Below, piece by piece: positions 27,626 to 37,065 of a stretch of 64,000 nt of DNA. The DNA lies in NCBI GenBank assembly GCA_021648525.1, contig JAKISP010000009.1, positions 1-64,000 on the forward strand, in the 5' to 3' direction. Source of the DNA: Gammaproteobacteria bacterium (lineage in GTDB: Bacteria; Pseudomonadota; Gammaproteobacteria; SZUA-140). The first letter of the stretch is position 1; every line of letters starts with the position of its first letter. The position numbers and the translations under genes are program-made. The notes beneath the pieces were generated by a model. It searched no databases, had not been told where the DNA came from, and was given only the letters and a program-made list of their open reading frames with translations.

Positions 27626-29764
27626 ATGAAAACCCAGAGTTTTAGCCGTTTGAAGTGGCATCTGAAGGATTTGTTGTGCCAAACACACCTGGGAAAGGTA
27701 TTTGCATTCTTATTAATAGCATTCTCTTCATCTGTTTATGCGCTTAACGTTGCCGATGTTCAGAATCAACCGGCGCAGGTGCTGGAGGATGTGGGTTTTG
27801 TGACTCTACCGGGTGACAGGGTGCAGATTAAGTTATCTATTTCTGGTGCGATGGAGATCGCACAGCCCCTGAGTTTTACGATTGATAATCCAGCTCGTAT
27901 TGCATTAGATTTCCCTGGCACGACTAGTAACGTGGTAAAAAAGACCCCGATAGGAATGGGTATTGCGCGTAGTATTAATGTAGTGGAAGCAAAGGGACGG
28001 ACGCGCGTGGTACTGAATTTAGTAAGAATGGTGCCATACGAAACCCGTATTGATGGTAGTGATTTTTATATCATTCTTGGTAGCGATGCAGTGAAAAGGA
28101 CAGTATCAACCCTGAGTGATAATGGTGAGGTGGTTCACGAGGCTGTGGAAAAATCGCATGAGATTAAACATATTGATTTTAGGCGTGGTAAAAAAGGTGA
28201 AGCTCATATTATTGTGACGCTGTCTGATCCGACTACCCCCGTCAATATTACGGAAGAGAGTGGTAATGTTATACTGGATTTTCTTGATGCAACGCTACCT
28301 GAGGAATTTATTCGTCGCCTGGATGTGATTGATTTTGCGACACCTGTTACCACCATTGATAGTTTTATGGAACAACGCAATGCTCGATTAGTTGTGAGGG
28401 CTGAAGGCGACTATGAGCAGCTAGCGTATCAGACTAATGAAACATTTACGCTTGAAATTACACCGCTATCAGAAGAGGAGAACAAGGTTAAAAAGGACAA
28501 GTTTGGTTATTCAGGAGAGCGACTTTCTCTTAACTTTCAGGATATTGAAATTCGAGCTGTCTTACAGCTAATAGCGGACTTTACTGATATTAATATGGTG
28601 ACAAGTGACACGGTGCAGGGCAGTGTGACATTACGTTTGCAAAATGTCCCCTGGGATCAGGCATTAGATCTTATTTTAAAAACAAAAGGACTGGCTAAGC
28701 GTAAACAGGGTAATGTGATGTTGATTGCCCCTAGTGAGGAAATTGCAGCACGAGAAAAACAGGAATTTGAGGCACAAAAACAGATCGAAGAGCTTGCACC
28801 GCTTTTTTCTGAAGTGATTCAAATTAACTATGCAAAAGCGGCTGACATATCGGGGATTATATCATCGTCTGAAAACTCGATGATGTCGGATAGAGGGCGT
28901 GTGTCGGTTGACGAGCGAACCAATAATTTATTGATTCGTGATACGTCTGAAAAACTTGAAGAGATATTGCGGCTTATTGATGATCTTGATATTGCGGTGA
29001 GGCAAGTATTAATTGAATCACGTATTGTTATCGCAAATGATGATTTTAAGCGGGATGTTGGCTCTCGTTTTGGTGCGTCGGGTTTTAAGCTTAATGGCAC
29101 AAATCAGGAGATTACATCTGGCTCTCTTAACGGTACTACTCAGATTGGCAATGGTGATGTCTGGGAATTTGATGATCGTTTGAATGTTAATTTGCCAGTG
29201 ATTGGCAATGCTGGCTCTATGGGGCTGGCCGTTCTGGGATCTAATTTTTTGATTGAAATGGAGCTTTCTGCGATGCAAGCAGAAGGAAAAGGAGAGGTGG
29301 TGTCTAGCCCTCGTGTGATCACCTCTAATCAGTCAACGGGTATTATTGAACAGGGTGTGGAAGTGCCCTATCAGCAGGCCGCGTCTAGTGGTGCGACGAC
29401 AACTGCTTTTAAAAAGGCTGTATTGAGCCTTGAGGTGACGCCACAAATTACACCCGATGATCGAATTATTATGGATTTGATCGTTAAAAAAGATAATGTG
29501 ATCCTGACTGTGGGTGGTGGCTCTATTCCTAGTATTGAGACACGCGAAGTTCAGACGCAGGTGTTGGTTGAAAATGGGGAAACAGTGGTGTTGGGTGGGA
29601 TCTATGAGCAGTTTAAAAATGATGGTGTAGAGAAAGTGCCATTCTTTGGTGATATCCCTGTGCTTGGGGTGTTGTTCAGAAGAACGATCAAGCAAGACTC
29701 TAAAGATGAGCTATTAATTTTTGTGACGCCAAAGATCCTTAAAGAGTCGCTTGGGGCGCGCTAA
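27626..29764 (+). CDS. pilQ: Type IV pilus secretin PilQ
   Basis: A 712-residue outer-membrane secretin that forms the pilus pore. After the signal peptide come two AMIN domains that bind peptidoglycan (about 50-150 and 180-270), a secretin/TonB short domain (LSLNFQDIEIRAVLQLIADFTDINMV), N1 (INYAKAADISGII...VDERTNNLLIRD) and the C-terminal secretin domain with EVVSSPRVITSNQ and VENGETVVLGGIYE. I start at 27626 because GGGAG lies upstream and a normal signal sequence follows; an in-frame ATG at 27593 overlaps pilP by 11 bases. Confidence 0.95.
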   Translation: MKTQSFSRLKWHLKDLLCQTHLGKVFAFLLIAFSSSVYALNVADVQNQPAQVLEDVGFVTLPGDRVQIKLSISGAMEIAQPLSFTIDNPARIALDFPGTTSNVVKKTPIGMGIARSINVVEAKGRTRVVLNLVRMVPYETRIDGSDFYIILGSDAVKRTVSTLSDNGEVVHEAVEKSHEIKHIDFRRGKKGEAHIIVTLSDPTTPVNITEESGNVILDFLDATLPEEFIRRLDVIDFATPVTTIDSFMEQRNARLVVRAEGDYEQLAYQTNETFTLEITPLSEEENKVKKDKFGYSGERLSLNFQDIEIRAVLQLIADFTDINMVTSDTVQGSVTLRLQNVPWDQALDLILKTKGLAKRKQGNVMLIAPSEEIAAREKQEFEAQKQIEELAPLFSEVIQINYAKAADISGIISSSENSMMSDRGRVSVDERTNNLLIRDTSEKLEEILRLIDDLDIAVRQVLIESRIVIANDDFKRDVGSRFGASGFKLNGTNQEITSGSLNGTTQIGNGDVWEFDDRLNVNLPVIGNAGSMGLAVLGSNFLIEMELSAMQAEGKGEVVSSPRVITSNQSTGIIEQGVEVPYQQAASSGATTTAFKKAVLSLEVTPQITPDDRIIMDLIVKKDNVILTVGGGSIPSIETREVQTQVLVENGETVVLGGIYEQFKNDGVEKVPFFGDIPVLGVLFRRTIKQDSKDELLIFVTPKILKESLGAR

Positions 29765-29794
29765 TCAACTAAGTTTTGGTAGGTGTACATTAAA

Positions 29795-29820
29795 AGTCGG
29801 GAGTTGCCCGGCTTTTTTTT
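29795..29820 (+). terminator. Rho-independent terminator after pilQ
   Basis: AGTCGGG, loop AGTTG, CCCGGCT (7 bp with one G-U) followed by eight T. It ends the pilMNOPQ transcript and separates it from aroK. Confidence 0.85.
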
Positions 29821-29879
29821 GCCTGAAAAATTATAACCACTTGATTTGTTGCCTAAAAAATGGCATATCATCTATTTAT

Positions 29880-30407
29880 ATGGACGAGTTAAATAATATA
29901 TTTTTAGTGGGGCCGATGGGGTCAGGGAAAACGACGATCGGACGGCAGTTAGCAAAAGTACTCGAACGAGCGTTTGTCGATAGTGATCATGAGATTTCTC
30001 GTCGTACTGGTGCGGATATTCCATGGATCTTTGATATTGAAGGTGAAGCGGGTTTTCGTGAGCGCGAGTGCTCAGTGATTGATGACTTAACTCAACGACA
30101 GGGGATCGTGCTTGCAACAGGTGGTGGTGCTGTGCTCGATGTTGGCAATCGTCAGTGTCTTGCTTCTCGCGGCACAACCGTTTATCTATCCGCTTCTCTT
30201 GACCAGCTTCATATGCGTACGGCAAAAGATCGCAATCGCCCGTTATTGCAGATGGATGATCCTCGCGCAAAGCTTGAAGCGTTGATGCTGATTCGAGAGC
30301 CACTCTATCGTGAAGTCGCAGATATCGTGGTTGATACCGATGACCGAAGTGTGCGCGCGACAGTGCAGTATGTGATTGATGAAATCTCTCTACAGTCGGG
30401 TAGTTAA
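29880..30407 (+). CDS. aroK: Shikimate kinase
   Basis: A 175-residue P-loop kinase that phosphorylates shikimate in aromatic amino acid synthesis. Walker A is GPMGSGKTTIGRQLA; substrate contacts lie in VDSDHEISRRTG, FRERE and LATGGGAVL, and the lid is in KDRNRPLL. I start at MDELNNIFLVGPMG (29880), after the pilQ terminator; an in-frame start at 29751 would include the terminator. Confidence 0.96.
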   Translation: MDELNNIFLVGPMGSGKTTIGRQLAKVLERAFVDSDHEISRRTGADIPWIFDIEGEAGFRERECSVIDDLTQRQGIVLATGGGAVLDVGNRQCLASRGTTVYLSASLDQLHMRTAKDRNRPLLQMDDPRAKLEALMLIREPLYREVADIVVDTDDRSVRATVQYVIDEISLQSGS

Positions 30408-30458
30408 TCCAGGCATAGCGTATATAATGGCGCAAATTAACTTAGGTAGAGCGGTTTC

Positions 30459-31541
30459 ATGAAAACGTTTGATGTCGATTTGGATGAGCGTAGTTATCCC
30501 ATCTTTATAGGTGGTGAGTTGCTTGCACGCCCTGAATTGCTTGCACCCTATATTATTGGTCAGCAGGTGGTGGTGGTGAGTAATGAGACAGTTGCACCGC
30601 TTTATCTTGAGCAGTTAAAAGCCTCTCTCACAGCATTTAATTGTGAAAGCATCATTTTGCCTGATGGCGAGCAATATAAGACGCTAGAGTATTTGAACAG
30701 GATCTATGATGGTTTGTTGACGGCACGATGTGGTCGTGATGTTACGTTGATTGCATTGGGCGGTGGTGTAGTGGGTGATATGACCGGCTTTGCTGCAGCG
30801 TCATACCAGCGTGGTGTTAACTTTATTCAGGTACCGACTACGGTGCTAGCACAGGTTGATTCGTCTGTTGGTGGAAAAACAGGGGTCAATCATCCGTTAG
30901 GTAAAAATATGATCGGTGCCTTCCATCAGCCGCAGGCGGTACTGATCGATACGTCGGTATTGGCCACACTGGATGATCGTCAGTTGAGTGCCGGGATTGC
31001 AGAAGTGATTAAGTATGGCTTGATTAGTGATGAGCCTTTTTTCTGCTGGCTGGAAGAAAATATGCCACGCCTGTTAGCGCGTGATGATGAGGCGCTTGTC
31101 TATGCGATTGAGCGTTCATGTCATAACAAGGCAGCGATTGTTGCGCAGGATGAAAAAGAGAACGGCATTCGTGCGCTACTAAATTTAGGGCACACCTTTG
31201 GCCATGCGATTGAGGCGGGTATGGGTTATGGCAAGTGGCTTCATGGTGAGGCAATTGCGGTGGGTACCTGCATTGCAGCGGATCTTTCACGGCGACAAGG
31301 GTGGATTGATGAAGTTGCAGTGGCGCGTGTGATGACTTTAACAAAGGCGGCGCTGCTGCCCACGCAAGTGCCCGCTGAACTTTCAGTGGCGAAGTTTAAT
31401 GAATTGATGGCAGTCGATAAAAAAGTGAAGGCGGGTAAGCTGCGTCTGATTTTGTTAAAGGGCATTGGCGAAGCCGTTGTCTCGGCTGACTTTGATAGTG
31501 ATTTAATGAACGCCAGCATCGAAGCATACCGGGAGTCATAG
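30459..31541 (+). CDS. aroB: 3-dehydroquinate synthase
   Basis: A 360-residue NAD- and metal-dependent enzyme of the shikimate pathway. Signatures are [57 protein letters not shown] and the metal ligands in [16 protein letters not shown] and [10 protein letters not shown] consensus -10 TATAAT lies at 30423-30428, but no convincing -35 was seen. It follows aroK in the usual order. Confidence 0.97.
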   Translation: MKTFDVDLDERSYPIFIGGELLARPELLAPYIIGQQVVVVSNETVAPLYLEQLKASLTAFNCESIILPDGEQYKTLEYLNRIYDGLLTARCGRDVTLIALGGGVVGDMTGFAAASYQRGVNFIQVPTTVLAQVDSSVGGKTGVNHPLGKNMIGAFHQPQAVLIDTSVLATLDDRQLSAGIAEVIKYGLISDEPFFCWLEENMPRLLARDDEALVYAIERSCHNKAAIVAQDEKENGIRALLNLGHTFGHAIEAGMGYGKWLHGEAIAVGTCIAADLSRRQGWIDEVAVARVMTLTKAALLPTQVPAELSVAKFNELMAVDKKVKAGKLRLILLKGIGEAVVSADFDSDLMNASIEAYRES

Positions 31542-31545
31542 TCAC

Positions 31546-32700
31546 GTGAATTTTTTTCTGGCATCTTATGCGGCAACGGTTACCAACTCACGTGGTCGTC
31601 GGCAGCAGGAGCCCTCACCCAATTACCGCACAGAATATCAGCGAGATCGAGATCGAATTGTTCACTCCGCCGCTTTTCGACGTCTTGAGTATAAGACGCA
31701 GGTTTTTGTCAACCACGAAGGAGATATGTTTCGTACACGACTGACGCATTCGGTTGAAGTGGCGCAGATTGCCCGCTCGATTTGTCGCATATTAAATTTG
31801 AATGAAGACCTGGTCGAAGCGATTGCCCTGGCGCATGATCTGGGGCATACCCCTTTTGGCCATGCAGGGCAGGATTCATTAAACCGTTGTATGAGTGAGT
31901 TTGGAGGCTTTGAACATAACCTTCAGTCGTTGCGCGTGGTCGATGAGCTTGAGGAGCGCTATGCAGAATTCAGTGGGCTCAATCTTACCTATGAATCACG
32001 TGAAGGCATTTTGAAGCACTGTTCGCCTTATCGTGCAAAAGAGCTGGGTGAATTGGGTGAGCGCTTTATTAATAAGCAGCAGCCGAGTCTTGAGGCGCAG
32101 CTTGCCAATGTAGCAGATGAGATCGCCTATAACAATCATGATATGGATGATGGCATGCGCTCCGGTTTGATCACACTTGAGCAGCTATGTGAGATGCCAC
32201 TGTTTGCGGAGCAGCATGAATTTGTGATTGGTCATTACAAAAACCTGACCGAACGCCGTACCATACATGAAGTGGTTCGGCGGATGATTAATGCACAGGT
32301 AACGGATCTTATCGATACCAGTATTGAGAACATTAAAAATGCCGCTCCAGAAACGATTGACGATATCCGTCAGCAGGAAAAATCGTTGATCAGTTTTAGT
32401 GATGAGATGTATGCCTATAATCTGGAGTTGAAACGTTTTTTGCGCAAGGGTTTATATCAACACTATCGCGTCCGCCGCATGAGCGCCAAGGCCGGCCGAA
32501 TCATCAAATCATTGTTTGATGTTTTTGTAGAAGACCCGCATCTTCTGCCGCCAGAATACGATAGCAAAGTATCTCAGATGGAAAAGGCAGAAGGCGATAC
32601 CGGCAAAGCACGCGTGGTTGCCGATTACATTGCAGGGATGACTGACCGCTATGCGATTGGAGAATTTGAACGTCTCTTTAATCCTTCGCAATTAACTTGA
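31546..32700 (+). CDS. dgt: dGTP triphosphohydrolase-like HD protein
   Basis: A 384-residue HD-domain phosphohydrolase of the type II dGTPase group, which cleaves dNTPs to nucleosides and triphosphate. Metal residues are in [13 protein letters not shown] (His), [15 protein letters not shown] (His-Asp) and [13 protein letters not shown] (Asp). The start is GTG at 31546, four bases after aroB, with GGGAG at the end of aroB as ribosome site. Confidence 0.92.
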   Translation: MNFFLASYAATVTNSRGRRQQEPSPNYRTEYQRDRDRIVHSAAFRRLEYKTQVFVNHEGDMFRTRLTHSVEVAQIARSICRILNLNEDLVEAIALAHDLGHTPFGHAGQDSLNRCMSEFGGFEHNLQSLRVVDELEERYAEFSGLNLTYESREGILKHCSPYRAKELGELGERFINKQQPSLEAQLANVADEIAYNNHDMDDGMRSGLITLEQLCEMPLFAEQHEFVIGHYKNLTERRTIHEVVRRMINAQVTDLIDTSIENIKNAAPETIDDIRQQEKSLISFSDEMYAYNLELKRFLRKGLYQHYRVRRMSAKAGRIIKSLFDVFVEDPHLLPPEYDSKVSQMEKAEGDTGKARVVADYIAGMTDRYAIGEFERLFNPSQLT

Positions 32701-32713
32701 ATCGAGAGCTGTA

Positions 32714-32965
32714 ATGCGAATTTATATGCAGACAGCGATGGAAGAAAACGCGCCGATGCGCTTTTGTCAGCTGATCTTGCAGCAAGATTTACTCGGTGGA
32801 TGGACATTGATAAAAGAGCGCGGCACACAGGGGTCAAAAGGCAGGTTTCAGCGTGAGCACCATGAAAGTTATGCCGATGCTGAAAATGCGATGATACGTG
32901 CCCGTGATGTGCTGGTGAACAAAGGCTACCGGGTCGTTTTTATCCGTGGTGAGGCAATCTCTTAG
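32714..32965 (+). CDS. Small WGR-like domain protein
   Basis: An 83-residue protein. CQLILQQDLLGGWTLIKERGTQGSKG matches the core of the WGR domain, in which a Trp and Gly-Arg face nucleic acid in PARP-type and bacterial proteins, although the W-G-R triplet itself is not kept. The second half (SYADAENAMIRARDVLVNKGYRVVF) is a helix followed by a strand. Its stop overlaps the GTG of the next gene by one base, so it is co-translated with the AAA+/SPOR protein. Function unknown. Confidence 0.8.
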   Translation: MRIYMQTAMEENAPMRFCQLILQQDLLGGWTLIKERGTQGSKGRFQREHHESYADAENAMIRARDVLVNKGYRVVFIRGEAIS

Positions 32966-34944
32966 TGGTGGAGCAAGCTACCAATCGCAATCCATCAGAT
33001 AGCAGCGGTTATCTTGATCTGTATGGATTAACGCGTGAGCCATTTATTGGCGAGATGTTGCCCGCTTCTTTTTATCCTGGTGCGACACGTGAGCAGCGAC
33101 TTAATCTGTTATTGCACCTAATCCCATTGGGTGAAATTTTACTGATTAGCGGCATGGCAGGAATTGGTAAAACCACGCTACTGGAGCAATTCCTGGTCAG
33201 GGGAAAAGAGTCCTGGCGTGTATGCCGGCTTGATGGTAGTGCAGGGCTAGATTCAAACCAATTGTTGCAACAGTTGGTACAGGCATTTTCGCCTGAGATT
33301 GCAGGGCAAACAGATCGAGCTGAAATGGAGCGGTTGTTGATCTCTCAGTTGCAGTTGCTGCGCAAAAATGCACAGCAAGCAATTTTGTTGATCGATAATG
33401 CACAGCATATCTCTGAGTCTGGCTTGCGAGCATTGAGCAAATTTATTGTTGATGACCCTGATGAAGAGAAGCTGTTGGGTGTGGTGTTATTTAGTGAACC
33501 AGCGATAGAAGAGAAGCTCAAGAATCCTGCGTTGCAAGTGCTGCGAGGTCAAATTAAACACACCTTTGAATTGCCGTTGTTAAGCGAAGAAGAGACGCTA
33601 CAGTATATCAATCATCGAATTCATGCGGCAGGATTCCAGGAGAGTAGCCCTTTTACCGCAGCGGTTAACAAGGCGGTTTTTGGTGGATCAAAAGGTTTGC
33701 CGGTAAAAATTAACGAACTGGCGCAGGCGGTGATGCAAAACAGACAGCATGTTGCGGTGCCGGCCCCAGCGGTAGTTGAAAAAAAGGCGGGCGTTGATCC
33801 GCTTGAGAAAAATAAGACGAGACGCATAATGGTATGGCCATTTGCTGTTGCTGCCGTGTTAGCGAGTGTGCTGGTGTTTCAGAATGAGTTTAATACACTG
33901 TTTGATCCGCCAGCTGAACAGATTGAAGCAAAGGCGATAAGTGAGACTGTTGAACTGCCAGTGGTAGTAGAAGAGCGTGTTGTACAAGATGCAGTGGCAG
34001 TAGTTGCGGAGCCAATGGTTGAGGATGTCGCTTCTGTTGAGCATGAGCAGCACGCAGCGAATGAGTCTGAGGTTGCTACGCCGGAAGTAGCCGTTAAAGC
34101 GTTTGCTGTTGATGCTTTGGAGCGGGTTGAGCCAAATGAAGAGGCACCATTAGCCGCTGAGAAAGAGGAGTTCGTGACGCCTGAGGTAACCGAAGCGGCA
34201 GTAACCGATTCCGCGAAAGCAACCTTGCCTGTTGCTAAATTGGCCACGACCACACCTAACAAAGAGGCGCCTCAAAAAGGACTAATGGAGGCCCAGCCTC
34301 CTGCGCCAAAGCGTGACTGGGTGAGTGCACAGCCTGCTAAAGCGTATACCTTGCAAATTGTAGCGCAGGAGAAGAGTCAGAAACGAGAGGCGTTTATCAC
34401 TCGTTTTGAACTGGAAAACCGGGTTGAGCGCTTTAGTACCAATAAGAACGGTGTACGCTGGTATGTGGCGGCGATTGGTGTCTATGATTCACGCACCGCA
34501 GCGCTTGAGGCGAGCCGCCAGTTGCCGCAAGGGGTGGTGCCATGGGTGCGTAGTTTTGCCTCGATTCAGAAAGAGCGATGGCAGGAGGAGCCTGCGCAGC
34601 CGCCATTTTCTGGTAGCGTTAGCTCGCCATCGCTGCTGACAGATCAGGAGCGTTGGGTGATGACGCGTTCACCTGACCATTATGTTTTGCAGCTGGCGGC
34701 ATTTGAAAAAGAGGCCAGGACGCGTGGTTTTATCGAGAGTCATCAGCTGCAGGATTCAGGTAAATTAGTGCGCCTAATCAACAACGGGCGGGTTTGGTTT
34801 GTTGCTATTTATGGTGACGCTGCAGATCGTGCCACGGCACTTCAGATGGCCGATAACCTTGAGCATGACAAGGGGATTCGCCGTCTATGGGTGCGCTCAT
34901 TTAACTCTTTACAGCAAGCAATGCAAAAATTTCAACAGAAATAA
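32965..34944 (+). CDS. DamX-like AAA+ and SPOR-domain protein
   Basis: A 659-residue inner-membrane protein. Residues 15-270 are an ExeA-like AAA+ domain (Walker A GMAGIGKTTLL, Walker B ILLIDNAQ). A membrane helix (IMVWPFAVAAVLASVLVFQ, about 290-308) is followed by a Glu/Val/Ala-rich periplasmic linker (about 310-450) and two SPOR domains (about 455-530 and 570-659) that bind denuded septal peptidoglycan. Position between aroB/dgt and gltB is that of damX in many gammaproteobacteria. GTG start. The last 83 residues are duplicated at 41546-41797, next to gltB; bases 34701-34754 are the identical core, so the present 3-prime end may have been supplied by inserted DNA. Confidence 0.9.
   Translation: MVEQATNRNPSDSSGYLDLYGLTREPFIGEMLPASFYPGATREQRLNLLLHLIPLGEILLISGMAGIGKTTLLEQFLVRGKESWRVCRLDGSAGLDSNQLLQQLVQAFSPEIAGQTDRAEMERLLISQLQLLRKNAQQAILLIDNAQHISESGLRALSKFIVDDPDEEKLLGVVLFSEPAIEEKLKNPALQVLRGQIKHTFELPLLSEEETLQYINHRIHAAGFQESSPFTAAVNKAVFGGSKGLPVKINELAQAVMQNRQHVAVPAPAVVEKKAGVDPLEKNKTRRIMVWPFAVAAVLASVLVFQNEFNTLFDPPAEQIEAKAISETVELPVVVEERVVQDAVAVVAEPMVEDVASVEHEQHAANESEVATPEVAVKAFAVDALERVEPNEEAPLAAEKEEFVTPEVTEAAVTDSAKATLPVAKLATTTPNKEAPQKGLMEAQPPAPKRDWVSAQPAKAYTLQIVAQEKSQKREAFITRFELENRVERFSTNKNGVRWYVAAIGVYDSRTAALEASRQLPQGVVPWVRSFASIQKERWQEEPAQPPFSGSVSSPSLLTDQERWVMTRSPDHYVLQLAAFEKEARTRGFIESHQLQDSGKLVRLINNGRVWFVAIYGDAADRATALQMADNLEHDKGIRRLWVRSFNSLQQAMQKFQQK
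34693..34944 (+). repeat. Left copy of the duplicated SPOR 3-prime segment
   Basis: 252 bases that encode the last 83 residues of the SPOR gene. They align without gaps to 41546-41797. The first 62 bases differ at one position and 34701-34754 are identical to 41554-41607; after that identity drops sharply. I count 58 of 83 residues identical overall. Confidence 0.95.
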
Positions 34945-34979
34945 TCTTCTATGCGGCTATTAATGGTAGGGGATTAACG

Positions 34980-36758
34980 TTATCTTGCCGTGTTAATAAT
35001 ACTTTCAAGAATATCACCCCAGTGTTTATAGATAAAAAAATGGCCTTCACCTTGAACAGGGGTAATGGTTGCGTTATCAACGTCTTCTGCAAGCATCTGT
35101 ATTCTTCGAATAGGTGAGTGTAAATCATCTGTGCCATGCCAAAAATCGAGTTTTATTTTTATATCGTCAAAAAAAAATGGTAAGGCTTGAGTCGATGTTT
35201 TAATATCCTTAATAAAACCATCGTGAGAGATTTCACCGCCAGCCAGTAACGAATTAACAAAATGTTGATGAAATTCTTCTTGAAAAAATATTTCGCGATC
35301 TTGATCGCTCATCGGTATATTTTTGAAAAATTTGGCTGGATTCGAGTGGGCATTTTTGATAGCCATCTCTGGGAATATGCTTACCAGGGCTGGCATGTAT
35401 CGTCCAGATACATATTGAAATTTGAATGAAGATGGCAGGCCGTCCATGTCTGAAAATGAAAGAAAAGGTAAAGTAGTACCTAGTAAAGTGGCATTTTTTA
35501 TTTTCCCTGGAAACTTATACGCACATGCTGCTGCATAGATGGCACCAATTGAAAGGCCGAAAATTGAAAAAACATGAATGTTTAGATAATCAGCAAGCTG
35601 CGCAATATCTTCCGCAAAGTCAAGATAATCGCCGCTATGATTAGCATCGGAATAACCATACCCTGGACGATCAGGAATGATTAACCGAATCCCAAGACGC
35701 TTGATAATGGAGTCGTCAGGATGTCGCTCGTAACGACTTCCTAGTATTCCGTGAAAGAAAAACAAAGGTACTCCATTAGGATCTCCATATTCGCAAAAGC
35801 TAAGCTGACGTCCGTCAATTAAAATTAAACGTTTTTCATCGAAGGTATATTGTGATGTTTGCAGGGTATGGTCTGGTTTTTGAGAATACGGTTGCTCAGC
35901 ATGAGAAGGGATGAGCATGGCTGGACTGGTTAAAACTAATTTGATCAATTCTGTCTGCTTATGAGTGCCTGTTTTTTGAAAAATATTTTTTAACTGGGTT
36001 CTGGCGGTGTGCTTCGTAATGTGGTTTGTGAGTGAGAATTGATTGATTGAGATGCCGCTTGCTAATGATGCGGTTAAACGAGTTTCAGCAGGCGAGAGTT
36101 GAAATAGGGACTGTAAGGCATCATGAGAAATAGAATATTGGTTAATAGGCGAAGCAATAAATAAGATGACTCTACAATTGGCACTATTATCATAGTGTTG
36201 ATGGCAATAGGAATTATTCATAACCAAAAGGGATAGCGCAGCTTGATCTTGTTGGTGAACGGATAAACTATAGGTGTTGTCTTTTTTATGTTCTTTTTCT
36301 GTCAGGTGTCTAATGTACCCGGTTAGTCGCTCATTTTTTTGAGGGTCATCAATGAGAAATTTATTGTTAATGATGGAAATTTCTGGTTGACGATGAATGA
36401 TTTTATTGGCGCACTTGTTGGCTGAAATAACTTCTCGTTCAGCATTGATGATGACAATGCCGACGGGCAACTGGTCAATGATAGCGTTTGAAAGTTGATT
36501 CTCTTGTTTTGTGTTACTAAGGCGACGGTTGATAGCCTGGGCACGATGGATGTGAGGGCGTAAGCGAAAAAGCCTGTCATTTTCTGCTGTGTGGATATGC
36601 GCGCTAAGATTTGCAGCGTCTGAATGATTGATGGTGCTCCCAAGTACATCGAGTAAATCGGGCCACAGATGAGGATCGAGAGCTACTTCATAAATTATGC
36701 CTATGAGTTCAGTATCAATATTGTCATATAAGCAATTCTCTGCGTATGTGTTTTTCAT
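34980..36758 (-). CDS. LuxR-type HTH regulator fused to an alpha/beta hydrolase
   Basis: A 592-residue cytoplasmic fusion. Residues 1-80 are a helical N-terminal region (ELIGIIYEVALDPHLWPDLLDVLG), 90-200 look PAS-like (IIDQLPVGIVIINAEREVISAN), and 217-277 are a LuxR-type helix-turn-helix (LSPAETRLTASLASGISI...RTQLKNIFQKTG). From about 310 there is an alpha/beta hydrolase: oxyanion HGILG (336-340), nucleophile Ser403 in GLSIGA, acid Asp544 or Asp545 in HGTDDLHSP and His573 in GEGHFF. All catalytic parts appear intact. The hydrolase could sense or destroy a small ligand. Divergent from the giant secreted protein, with an 18-bp dyad between them. It lies in the block bounded by the duplicated SPOR segment. 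Confidence 0.88.
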   Translation of the reverse strand: MKNTYAENCLYDNIDTELIGIIYEVALDPHLWPDLLDVLGSTINHSDAANLSAHIHTAENDRLFRLRPHIHRAQAINRRLSNTKQENQLSNAIIDQLPVGIVIINAEREVISANKCANKIIHRQPEISIINNKFLIDDPQKNERLTGYIRHLTEKEHKKDNTYSLSVHQQDQAALSLLVMNNSYCHQHYDNSANCRVILFIASPINQYSISHDALQSLFQLSPAETRLTASLASGISINQFSLTNHITKHTARTQLKNIFQKTGTHKQTELIKLVLTSPAMLIPSHAEQPYSQKPDHTLQTSQYTFDEKRLILIDGRQLSFCEYGDPNGVPLFFFHGILGSRYERHPDDSIIKRLGIRLIIPDRPGYGYSDANHSGDYLDFAEDIAQLADYLNIHVFSIFGLSIGAIYAAACAYKFPGKIKNATLLGTTLPFLSFSDMDGLPSSFKFQYVSGRYMPALVSIFPEMAIKNAHSNPAKFFKNIPMSDQDREIFFQEEFHQHFVNSLLAGGEISHDGFIKDIKTSTQALPFFFDDIKIKLDFWHGTDDLHSPIRRIQMLAEDVDNATITPVQGEGHFFIYKHWGDILESIINTAR

Positions 36759-36840
36759 TAAGAGTCCTCATCATTAAGATAAATATATTTTAAATATTAT
36801 TTATCGTCTCTTACCTGAATATAGTAATAAGCACGTTAAT

Positions 36841-36858
36841 ATACCTCAAATGAGGTAT
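36841..36858. promoter_or_regulatory. Perfect 18-bp dyad, candidate LuxR-type operator
   Basis: ATACCTCAAATGAGGTAT is an 8-bp inverted repeat around AA. It lies 83 bases from the regulator start and about 210 from the giant gene. Size and symmetry suit a LuxR-type dimer, so autoregulation and control of the divergent gene are plausible but inferred. Confidence 0.45.
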
Positions 36859-36910
36859 TCCACATTAATCTTACTGTATGAGAATATCAAGCATCAGTAT
36901 TATCTGCTCC

Positions 36911-37024
36911 ACGGAATGAGGGAGTTTATCGCTATAAATGACCGATTGAGATCGCTTTTACCAACAGTAGGCGCTTTAGGCGACGCCGCCAGAGGAGAAA
37001 AGAACAATCGTGCAAAGGTCTCAG
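36911..37024 (+). repeat. Dispersed two-box repeat, copy A
   Basis: Box 1 (36911-36950) contains GTTTATCGCTATAAATGACC, and box 2 (36985-37024) contains CCAGAGG followed by AAAAGAACAATC. Both boxes recur in inverted orientation at 52777-52868 (box 1 with 38 of 40 bases identical) with a shorter spacer. Box 1 can fold as TTTAT-CGCT-ATAAA. Confidence 0.8.
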
Positions 37025-37065
37025 GTTAATGATTTGTGTTTAGATTTAATATAAGGAGCATTATT

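Larger units (their letters stand above)
36759..37065. other. Divergent intergenic region inside the accessory block
   Basis: About 307 bases between the regulator-hydrolase and the giant secreted protein. No gene is seen. It contains AT-rich DNA next to the regulator start, an 18-bp dyad (36841-36858), one copy of a dispersed repeat (36911-37024) and the AAGGAG ribosome site of the giant gene. Confidence 0.7.
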
